Of a DNA stretch of 7,753 nucleotides, positions 1 to 5,186 are shown piece after piece. How positions within the stretch are numbered: position 1 is the stretch's first letter; each line of letters starts with the position of its first letter. The position numbers and the translations under genes are program-made. The stretch lies in assembly GCA_003445475.1 (NCBI GenBank), contig DMDP01000177.1, forward strand, positions 1 to 7,753, given 5' to 3'. Under the pieces are notes generated by a model. It was not told the DNA's origin and ran no database searches. It worked only from the letters and a program-made list of their open reading frames with translations. The DNA is from Peptococcaceae bacterium (GTDB lineage: Bacteria > Bacillota > Desulfotomaculia > Desulfotomaculales > UBA12532).

Positions 1-14
1 GCTGGTAACATCGC

Positions 15-53
15 AGGAAGACTTCGCGGAACCGCGAAGTCTTCCTCATTTTT
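15..53 (+). terminator. Intrinsic terminator of an upstream + strand gene
   Basis: A near-perfect hairpin has arms AGGAAGACTTCGCG (15-28) and CGCGAAGTCTTCCT (33-46) around a GAAC loop, followed by CA and five Ts (49-53). The T-tract is only on the + strand side, so it ends a rightward transcript whose gene lies left of the window. A TAA at 6-8 could be that gene's stop, but too little is visible to say. The last Ts are also the first bases of the Pho box at 52. Confidence 0.9.
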
Positions 54-105
54 AACGCAACCTTTACGCTCACATAACACTACCTTAACAATCCTGGCTT
101 ATGAT
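52..105 (+). promoter_or_regulatory. Pho-box promoter of the metallophosphoesterase gene
   Basis: Four hexamers of the TTAACA type start at 52 (TTAACG), 63 (TTTACG), 74 (ATAACA) and 85 (TTAACA), exactly 11 nt apart. A -10 element TATGAT lies at 100-105, 15 nt after the start of the last hexamer. The bases where a -35 would sit (77-82) do not resemble TTGACA, which fits an activator-dependent promoter. Direct TT(A/T/C)ACA-type repeats at one helical turn are the known binding pattern of PhoP in Firmicutes, and PhoB boxes also repeat every 11 nt. The same geometry occurs at the pstS1 and pstS2 promoters in this window. Regulation by phosphate is inferred from that. Transcription should start near 112. 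Confidence 0.85.
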
Positions 106-111
106 ATTAAA

Positions 112-382
112 TTGAATACCCCTAAGGAGGTTCCGGGAGGGGAAAAGGCCAAAGCGACCAAAGGTACTTTCGCGAATCTCGGCTCATTACCCCTTTTAGA
201 TAGGCTCGGCAAAGGTAAGCCTACCCATAACACCGCCAACAACGCCTTCGCTAACCCGCTGGTCGTGGTTGATATTGTTACGGGCAAAATCTTGGTAGAT
301 AGGCTTAGGGACTACTGGCGCACGGCAACCGTGATTTTGGAACCCGATAACGGGACGTGTACAGAAGGAGAACGAGGCTGAA
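112..382 (+). other. Long leader of the phosphoesterase mRNA, possibly with a small ORF
   Basis: About 270 nt separate the predicted transcription start from the phosphoesterase ATG. One frame is open from a TTG at 112 to a TGA at 379-381, one base before the ATG at 383; it would encode 89 aa and could be translationally coupled. I do not recognise the protein. Against it: no ribosome binding site precedes the TTG, which falls almost on the predicted transcription start; no other start is well placed after the GGAGG at 126-130; and the same frame is open back to position 1 through a terminator and promoter, so openness here means little. As RNA it contains a hairpin TAGGCT (201-206)/AGCCTA (218-223), a competing 8-bp pairing of 216-223 with 300-307, and small hairpins at 321-333 and 343-354. 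I could not match it to a riboswitch family I know. Confidence 0.4.
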
Positions 383-1099
383 ATGAGGCTGGCGGTAATT
401 GCCGATATCCACGGCAACCTCGAAGCTCTGAAGGCCGTCCTCGCCGATATAAGTGGCCGGAATATAGATAAAATATGCTGTGCGGGCGACCTGGTGGGGT
501 ATGGCCCCTTCCCCAACGAGGTTATTGAACTCATCCGCCGGGAAGGCATTCCCACCGTGTTGGGCAATTACGACGACGCCGTCGCCTACAGCCGGCCCAT
601 GTGCGGCTGCGCCTTTCCCGACGCCAGGGCCCGCGAACTCGGCGAGCAATCCCTCGTCTGGACACAGGCACACACCACCGAGGCTAACAAAGCTTTCCTC
701 CGGGGCCTGCCGCGGGAGCTACGCTTCCGTGCCGGGCCGTACGAAGTACTTGTGGTTCACGGTAGCCCGCGCTTTCTTGATGAGTACCTTTACGAGGACG
801 CCCCCACAGATTTACTGCAGGAGATTTTCACCGCCCACCCGGTGGATATCCTGGTGGTCGGCCACACCCACAAGCCATACCATCGCGTGTTTGGCGGCCG
901 GCACATAATTAACGCCGGCAGCGCCGGCAAACCCAAAGACAGGAATCCCGCTGCGGCCTATGCCCTTATAGAAATCGGCCAATGTGTGGAGGTAACCTTT
1001 CCCCGGGTGACATACGACGTCGCGTGCGTAGCCCGGGCCATTCAAGAGGCCGGTCTTCCCGCGGACTTCGCCCGGCAACTGTTTACCGCCCAAGAATAA
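383..1099 (+). CDS. Calcineurin-like metallophosphoesterase (YfcE/MJ0936-like family)
   Basis: This 238-aa cytoplasmic protein, without signal peptide or membrane segment, has the dinuclear-metal phosphoesterase motifs in order: DIHGN (8-12), GDLVGYG (35-41), GNYDD (61-65), VHGS (125-128) and GHTH (160-163), then a NAGS segment (177-180). These supply the Asp, His and Asn metal ligands of the superfamily. The motif-3 His of GNHD is Tyr here, which I recall from a GNYDD subfamily that also carries a CGC motif (74-76 here). Members hydrolyse phosphomonoesters or phosphodiesters; the substrate cannot be read from sequence. The ATG start has AAGGAG at 365-370, about 12 nt upstream. A Pho-box promoter lies upstream, and the gene converges on pstA, so a role in phosphate scavenging or in recycling nucleotides or phosphodiesters is inferred. 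Not certain: it could act on a signalling nucleotide. Confidence 0.9.
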   Translation: MRLAVIADIHGNLEALKAVLADISGRNIDKICCAGDLVGYGPFPNEVIELIRREGIPTVLGNYDDAVAYSRPMCGCAFPDARARELGEQSLVWTQAHTTEANKAFLRGLPRELRFRAGPYEVLVVHGSPRFLDEYLYEDAPTDLLQEIFTAHPVDILVVGHTHKPYHRVFGGRHIINAGSAGKPKDRNPAAAYALIEIGQCVEVTFPRVTYDVACVARAIQEAGLPADFARQLFTAQE

Positions 1100-1125
1100 C
1101 TGCGACTTTCAAGATCACACCCACG

Positions 1126-1142
1126 TCAAAGCTTCTCTTTGA
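1126..1142. terminator. Weak hairpin between convergent genes
   Basis: The 63-nt gap between the phosphoesterase stop (1099) and the pstA stop (1163) contains one short inverted repeat, TCAAAG (1126-1131) and CTTTGA (1137-1142) around CTTCT. Neither strand has a T-tract after it, so it is a poor intrinsic terminator. It is listed because it is the only candidate for ending either transcript. Termination may instead be Rho-dependent or occur by collision of the convergent transcripts. Confidence 0.25.
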
Positions 1143-1162
1143 GAAAAGGGACGTCCGGCCTG

Positions 1163-2047
1163 TCAACTTCCCGCCAGGCGGCGACCAAGGCGCCGGGCCA
1201 GCCAGCGCGCCAGGAGGTTGAACCCGAGAACCACCAGCATCAGCACCGCCGCCGAACCGTCGGCCACCCGCGTAATGTCCGGGATCAGGGCCTCGGAGTT
1301 AACCTTCCAGATGTGCACGGCGAGGGTTTCCCCGGGCCGGAAAGGGTTCCAGGGCGAGGTGGGATGAAAGATGTTCCACTGGCCGAAATTGAGGTGCGGG
1401 GTAGTCATGCCGGCGGTATAGAGCAAGGCCGCGGCCTCCCCGAAGACCCGTCCGGCGGCGATAATGATACCGGTAATCAGGCCCGGTATGGCGCAGGGGA
1501 GAACCACACGGCAGATGGTCTGCCATTTAGTGGCGCCCAGAGCAAGGCTACCTTCCCGCAGGTCGTCGGGCACCGTACGCAGCGTTTCTTCCGCCAGGCG
1601 TACCATCAGGGGCAGGTTGATAACCGTCAGGGCCAGCGCGCCCGCGGCCAGCGAATAGCCGAGCCCAAACATGCTGACGAAGATCAAAAGCCCGAAGAGC
1701 CCGACAACAATAGAAGGCAGGGAGGTCAGGGTTTCGATGCTGAGGCGAATAAAGTTGGTGAAGGCGTTCTGCCTGGCATACTCCGTCAGGTAAATGCCGC
1801 CCAGGAGACCGAGCGGCACGGTCAGCGCCATGGAGAGAAACAAGAGGTAAAAGGAGTTAAAGATGTTGGGGCCGATGCCGCCGCCCGCACGCCTGGTTTC
1901 CGGCTCGCCGAGCAAGAAGGCCAGGTCGATGGCGTGAAAGCCGCGGATAACAATGTATCCCAGCAGTGCCGCCAGCAGAACCACCACGCAACCCGCCCCC
2001 AACCAGAACATGCACGTGGCCACCTTGTCCTTGGTGCGTACGTTCAC
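1163..2047 (-). CDS. pstA: Phosphate ABC transporter permease PstA
   Basis: PstA is one of two membrane subunits of the high-affinity phosphate importer PstSCAB and forms the channel with PstC. The 294-aa protein has about six hydrophobic segments (roughly 12-35, 62-90, 108-130, 132-150, 184-210, 265-283). The cytoplasmic EAA loop that docks the ATPase is clear at 165-178 (EGSLALGATKWQTI), followed by GRVFGEAAAL, typical of PstA. The start is GTG, and the gene overlaps the pstC stop by four bases (GTGA, 2044-2047), with GGGGTGAGG just upstream, so translation is probably coupled to pstC. Length is normal for the family. In most bacteria pstB and phoU follow pstA; here the next gene is the convergent phosphoesterase, so the ATPase must be encoded elsewhere if the transporter works. 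Confidence 0.96.
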   Translation of the reverse strand: MNVRTKDKVATCMFWLGAGCVVVLLAALLGYIVIRGFHAIDLAFLLGEPETRRAGGGIGPNIFNSFYLLFLSMALTVPLGLLGGIYLTEYARQNAFTNFIRLSIETLTSLPSIVVGLFGLLIFVSMFGLGYSLAAGALALTVINLPLMVRLAEETLRTVPDDLREGSLALGATKWQTICRVVLPCAIPGLITGIIIAAGRVFGEAAALLYTAGMTTPHLNFGQWNIFHPTSPWNPFRPGETLAVHIWKVNSEALIPDITRVADGSAAVLMLVVLGFNLLARWLARRLGRRLAGS

Positions 2048-2952
2048 CGGGCCTCACCCCTGCCGATGAAGACGCGGATGGTCAAGATGAAAAGGAAGGA
2101 TATGGCCAGCAGGATGGTCGCCATGAACCAGAGAGTGTCATTCCACAGTGAACCCTGCACGGTGTAACCCATGTCCATGGTAATCCCGCTGGTCAAGGTA
2201 ATAAGCGGATCGAGGATGGAGTGCGGGATTTCACGCTTGTTGCCGATGACCATCTGTACTGCCAGCGCCTCGCCGAAGGCACGCGCCACGGCCAGCACCA
2301 CGGCGGTGAGCAACCCCGCCCGCGCCGCGGGGATAAGGATCAGGCGAATGGTCTGCCACCGCGTGGCACCAAGGGCATACGCCGCCTCCTTGAGGCTTCG
2401 CGGCAGGGCCCGCAGCGCGTCGGTCGAAACACTGGCAATGGTGGGGAGGATCATTACCGCCAGGACCAGCACCCCCGCCAGCAGACTGAAACCGGTACCC
2501 CCCAGGTTCTCCCTGATGAACGGTACCAGTACACTCAGCCCGATGTAACCGTAAACAACCGACGGGATCCCCGCCAGAAGCTCGATCACCGGCTGCAGGA
2601 TGCGCCGACCCAGGTGCGGCGAGATCTCGGTCATAAAAACGGCCACGGTAATACCCAGGGGAGCGCTGAGAAGCGCGGCCAGCAAGGAAGTCAGGATGGA
2701 ACCGACCAGGAAGGTCAAAATACCAACCTGGGGCCCGCCCTGCTCCGGCGGCCTGTCGGGCCACCAGTCAAGGCTGAAAATATTGGCCGGGCTGACGTGG
2801 TGCACGAAAAACACCGAAAGGCCTTTCCAGCTGATAAAAACGGTGATAGCGATGGTTAAGACGATTACCAGCAGGGCGGCAATAAAGCTCAAGCTGAACC
2901 CCGCCAGCTCACGGCGTACCGCACGGCCGAAGCGAAAGCGATTTCTGTCCAA
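2044..2952 (-). CDS. pstC: Phosphate ABC transporter permease PstC
   Basis: PstC is the partner permease of PstA in the inner-membrane phosphate importer. The 302-aa protein shows about six membrane segments (near 17-40, 76-108, 119-141, 155-176, 208-235, 272-294). A strong EAA loop at 189-202 (EAAYALGATRWQTI) contacts the ATPase, and ARAFGEALA follows, as in PstC proteins. The chosen start is TTG at 2950-2952, 46 nt after the pstS1 stop; the upstream GAGAGGG is only a moderate ribosome binding site. An ATG at 2969-2971 lies in another frame and is not an alternative. No promoter or terminator is seen between pstS1 and pstC, so pstS1-pstC-pstA is most likely one transcript. The gene ends in the GTGA overlap with pstA. 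Confidence 0.96.
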   Translation of the reverse strand: MDRNRFRFGRAVRRELAGFSLSFIAALLVIVLTIAITVFISWKGLSVFFVHHVSPANIFSLDWWPDRPPEQGGPQVGILTFLVGSILTSLLAALLSAPLGITVAVFMTEISPHLGRRILQPVIELLAGIPSVVYGYIGLSVLVPFIRENLGGTGFSLLAGVLVLAVMILPTIASVSTDALRALPRSLKEAAYALGATRWQTIRLILIPAARAGLLTAVVLAVARAFGEALAVQMVIGNKREIPHSILDPLITLTSGITMDMGYTVQGSLWNDTLWFMATILLAISFLFILTIRVFIGRGEAR

Positions 2953-2998
2953 TTTGCCGTCGCCCTCTCATAGAAGAAATCGCGAATGCGCTGAAACC

Positions 2999-3868
2999 TC
3001 AGGGTCGGCGTTCGATCTGCATGCCCGTCACCGGGAAGTAGTACATTTCTTTGACGATACCCTGCTGCACCTCGTCGCTGAGGACGAAGTCGATGAAGGC
3101 TTTGACCAGAGGTGTCGGCTCGCCCCTGGTGTACATGTGCCCGTAGGACCAGAACGGGTACTTGCCGGCGGCGATATCCCGCTCCGTGGGCGCCGCGCCG
3201 TCGATCTTGATGGTCTTCACCTTCTCGTCGCAGTAGGCAATGGCCAGGTAGCTTATCGCGCCGGGAGTCTCGCTCACGATCTTGTGCACGGTGCCGTTCG
3301 AATCCTGTTCGGCGTCGCCCCTGGCCTCTTCCTTGCCGTCCATAACGTGCTTCTTGAAGGTGCTCCGGGTACCGGAACCCTTGGGACGGTTGACCACAAA
3401 GATCTTCTGGTCTCTACCACCGACGTCTTTCCAGTTCTTGATCTTGCCGGTGAAGATGTCCTGGATCTGCTGCTTGGTGAGGCTGTCCACGCCGACATCC
3501 GGGTGGGCCACCACGGCGAACGCCTGCACGATAACCTTGTGGTCCTTCAGCTGCGAAGCATCGATACCTTCCTTTTCCTCCGCAAAAATATCGGAGTTGC
3601 CGATGTCTACGGCCCCCTGCATTACCTGGGTCAGGCCCGTACCGCTCCCGCCGCCCTGTACGGTTATCTGTACGTCAGGGTTCTTTTCCATGAACTTCTC
3701 CGCCGCTTCCTCGATAAGCGGCTGCATAGCCGTGGAACCGGCCACGGTAATGGTTCCGGAAAGTCCATCGGCCGGTCCCTGTCCACCCCCGCCGCACCCG
3801 GCGCCGACTGCGAGGGCCACGGCAAGCAGCGCCCCCAGCAAACCCCGCCACCCGTTTTTCCTGGCCAA
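2999..3868 (-). CDS. pstS: Phosphate-binding lipoprotein PstS (copy 1, operon-proximal)
   Basis: This 289-aa protein captures phosphate outside the membrane and delivers it to PstC/PstA. A signal peptide (1-24: basic start, then a Leu/Ala-rich core) ends at GAGC with Cys25, a relaxed lipobox, so it is probably a lipoprotein. The phosphate-contact motifs are intact: GSTAMQPL (44-51), GGGSGTG (72-78), GNSD (90-93) and RPKGSGTR (161-168). The start is TTG at 3866-3868 with a very strong ribosome binding site, AAGGAGGGAGG at 3874-3884. It is first in a pstS-pstC-pstA operon driven by a Pho-box promoter at 3931-3973, leaving a 5' UTR of roughly 55 nt. From residue 36 on it aligns without gaps to the second PstS (4084-4974), with 28 differences in 254 residues by my alignment. 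Confidence 0.96.
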   Translation of the reverse strand: MARKNGWRGLLGALLAVALAVGAGCGGGGQGPADGLSGTITVAGSTAMQPLIEEAAEKFMEKNPDVQITVQGGGSGTGLTQVMQGAVDIGNSDIFAEEKEGIDASQLKDHKVIVQAFAVVAHPDVGVDSLTKQQIQDIFTGKIKNWKDVGGRDQKIFVVNRPKGSGTRSTFKKHVMDGKEEARGDAEQDSNGTVHKIVSETPGAISYLAIAYCDEKVKTIKIDGAAPTERDIAAGKYPFWSYGHMYTRGEPTPLVKAFIDFVLSDEVQQGIVKEMYYFPVTGMQIERRP

Positions 3869-3930
3869 AATAGCCTCCCTCCTTGCGTAAGTAATAGAGG
3901 TATCGCCACTCGTGCCGTTATCCTAACTAA

Positions 3931-3973
3931 ACTATAACCGGTTTGTGTTAAATTTGTGTTAAGAGATTGTTAA
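3931..3973 (-). promoter_or_regulatory. Pho-box promoter of pstS1-pstC-pstA
   Basis: Read on the minus strand, three perfect TTAACA hexamers start at 3973, 3962 and 3951, exactly 11 nt apart. The -10 TATAGT occupies 3936-3931, 15 nt after the start of the last hexamer, within CGGTTATAGTTT, a string also present in the pstS2 promoter. No -35 consensus is seen at the usual distance, since the hexamers take its place. This is the cleanest of the three PhoP/PhoB-type promoters in the window. The first hexamer shares bases with the T-tract of the pstS2 terminator. The predicted transcription start is near 3924. Confidence 0.92.
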
Positions 3974-4003
3974 AAAGAGAAAGGCCGGGGGGTTCCCCGG
4001 CCT
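3973..4003 (-). terminator. Intrinsic terminator of pstS2
   Basis: On the minus strand, AGGCCGGGG (4003-3995) pairs perfectly with CCCCGGCCT (3990-3982) around a four-base loop. A pyrimidine-rich tail, TTCTCTTTTT, then runs to 3973-3972. It lies about 80 nt after the pstS2 stop and directly before the pstS1 Pho boxes, so it separates the upstream pstS2 transcript from the pstS1CA operon. The 4004-4083 stretch between stop and hairpin shows nothing else I can name. Confidence 0.88.
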
Positions 4004-4083
4004 GCCTGATTGATTCTGCGTGCCGGTAATTGAGGGCGGCGGGCCTTTTTACCCGTTCCGGCTTGGACAGATCTGCTCCGGGT

Positions 4084-4974
4084 TCAGGGCTTCCGCTCGA
4101 CCTGCATGCCCGTCACCGGGAAGTAGTGCATTTCTTTGACGATACCCTGCTGCACCTCGTCACTGAGGATGAAGTCGATGAAGGCTTTGACCAGAGGTGT
4201 CGGCTCGCCCCTGGTGTACATGTGCCCGTAGGACCAGAACGGGTACTTGCCGGCGGCGATATCCCGCTCCGTGGGCGCCGCCCCATCGATCTTGATGGTC
4301 TTCACGTTCTCGTCGCAGTAGGCGATGCCCAGGTAGCCGACGGCGCCGGGAGTCTCGCTGACGGTTTTGTGTATGGCACCGGACGAATCCTGTACGGCGT
4401 CACCCGCCGCTATTTCCTTGCCGTCCAGAACGTACTTTTCGAAGGTAGCCCGGGTGCCGGATCCCTTGGGACGGTTCACCACAAAGATCTTGTGGTCCCG
4501 GCCGCCGACGTCTTTCCAGTTCTTGATCTTGCCGGTGAAGATGTCCTGGATCTGCTGCTTGGTGAGGTTGTCCACGCCGACATCCGGGTGGGCCACCACG
4601 GCGAACGCCTGCACAACAACCTTGTGGTCCTTCAGTTGCGAGGCATCGATACCACTTTTCTCCTCCGCGAAAACGTCGGAGTTACCGATGTCCACGGCGC
4701 CCTGACTGACCTGGCTTAAACCCGTGCCGCTGCCGCCGCCCTGCACCGTAATCTGAACGTCAGGGTTCTTTTCCATGAACTTCTTTGCCGCTTCCTCGAT
4801 AAGCGGCTGCATAGCCGTGGAACCGGCCGCGGTAATGGTTCCGGAAAGCTTTGCCTCTTGTTTCTCGTCCTGCGGCGCCTGTTCCCCGGCACCGCCGCAG
4901 CCGGTACCGGCGACCAAGGCCGTGCCAAGCAACGCCACCAGCAGCAAATTGAGCCACCATGCCTTTTTTAGCAA
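4084..4974 (-). CDS. pstS: Phosphate-binding lipoprotein PstS (copy 2, promoter-distal)
   Basis: This 296-aa second phosphate-binding protein is a close paralogue of the 2999-3868 gene. The signal peptide (1-25) has a KK basic start and a Leu/Ala core, with Cys26 in the relaxed lipobox GTGC. The linker after Cys is longer and more charged than in copy 1. The phosphate-contact motifs are all present: GSTAMQPL (51-58), GGGSGTG (79-85), GNSD (97-100) and RPKGSGTR (168-175). The start is TTG at 4972-4974 with AAAGGGGG at 4983-4990, a weaker site than copy 1; no better in-frame start is apparent. It has its own Pho-box promoter and its own terminator, so it is a single-gene transcript upstream of the pstS1CA operon. 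It probably feeds the same PstC/PstA channel, perhaps with different affinity or dosage; that is inference. Confidence 0.95.
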   Translation of the reverse strand: MLKKAWWLNLLLVALLGTALVAGTGCGGAGEQAPQDEKQEAKLSGTITAAGSTAMQPLIEEAAKKFMEKNPDVQITVQGGGSGTGLSQVSQGAVDIGNSDVFAEEKSGIDASQLKDHKVVVQAFAVVAHPDVGVDNLTKQQIQDIFTGKIKNWKDVGGRDHKIFVVNRPKGSGTRATFEKYVLDGKEIAAGDAVQDSSGAIHKTVSETPGAVGYLGIAYCDENVKTIKIDGAAPTERDIAAGKYPFWSYGHMYTRGEPTPLVKAFIDFILSDEVQQGIVKEMHYFPVTGMQVERKP

Positions 4975-5080
4975 GCAGGATTCCCCCTTTGACCGTGTGG
5001 AATGACATTGATCGGGGTTCGTGTTGAGACTGGCTTACTTTCTCCCCCCTTTGCAGGTGAATTTCTAACCCGCCAATCAA

Positions 5081-5186
5081 ACTATAACCGCCTCCTGTTA
5101 AGAGACGGTTACCCCGAGGTAAAATTCTCGTTAATTTGGTGTTAATTCGTTAAGGCTTCAGAAAGCCCGTATTAAATTCAGGTTAA
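5081..5186 (-). promoter_or_regulatory. Extended Pho-box array and promoter of pstS2
   Basis: On the minus strand, five hexamers start at 5145 (TTAACA), 5134 (TTAACG), 5123 (TTTACC), 5112 (GTAACC) and 5101 (TTAACA), all 11 nt apart. The -10 TATAGT is at 5086-5081, again 15 nt after the last hexamer start, inside CGGTTATAGTTT. A second set in its own 11-nt register lies upstream at 5186 (TTAACC), 5175 (TTAATA), 5164 (TTTCTG, weak) and 5153 (TTAACG); it is offset by 8 nt from the first set. The outer hexamers at 5186, 5175 and 5164 fall inside the last codons and stop of the polymerase gene. The main array and -10 are confident. The outer set is less certain, since coding constraint can produce such words. 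The predicted 5' UTR is about 100 nt. Confidence 0.85.

Larger units (their letters stand above)
2999..4848 (-). repeat. Tandem duplication of the pstS coding region
   Basis: Two 765-bp blocks, 2999-3763 and 4084-4848, are direct repeats covering the mature part of both PstS proteins and their stop codons, with no indels. One stretch of 111 bp is identical in both (3086-3196 and 4171-4281), including synonymous sites. The signal peptides and the flanking DNA are not obviously alike apart from the promoter core. This indicates a recent duplication or continuing gene conversion. Confidence 0.93.

Noticed and set aside
112..382. Cyclic di-GMP, manganese, THF, guanidine or fluoride riboswitch in the leader
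   Set aside because: I compared the conserved core strings I remember for these classes and found no convincing match; a covariance search would be needed to exclude divergent forms.
196..673. Minus-strand open frames over the leader and the start of the phosphoesterase gene
   Set aside because: They are antisense to a well-supported gene and lack a promoter, ribosome binding site or recognisable domain.
1139..2167. A 342-codon open frame on the + strand opposite pstA
   Set aside because: It lies antisense to clear pstA and the pstC 3' end, and its product is low-complexity (rich in Gln, Gly, Arg and His), as expected from the reverse of a GC-rich gene.
2953..2998. Possible terminator or promoter between pstS1 and pstC
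   Set aside because: Only a three-base-pair hairpin (GCG/CGC) is visible, with no T-tract, no -10 and no Pho box; read as a simple operon spacer.
2600..3937. A 445-codon open frame on the + strand opposite pstC and pstS1, and a 229-codon relative at 4030-4719
   Set aside because: Both are antisense shadows of pstS and resemble each other only because the two pstS genes are duplicates. They cover the pstS coding regions, the former also the promoter core.
4760..5080. A 106-codon minus-strand frame overlapping the pstS2 start
   Set aside because: It begins right after the predicted -10 and runs out of frame through the pstS2 signal peptide and N-terminus; its product is arginine- and glycine-rich without a known motif.
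5096..5186. Short regular repeats as a CRISPR array or plasmid-type iterons
   Set aside because: The repeat unit is only six bases at 11-nt steps directly before a -10 element, which fits transcription factor boxes. There are no spacers of CRISPR length and no replication gene beside it.
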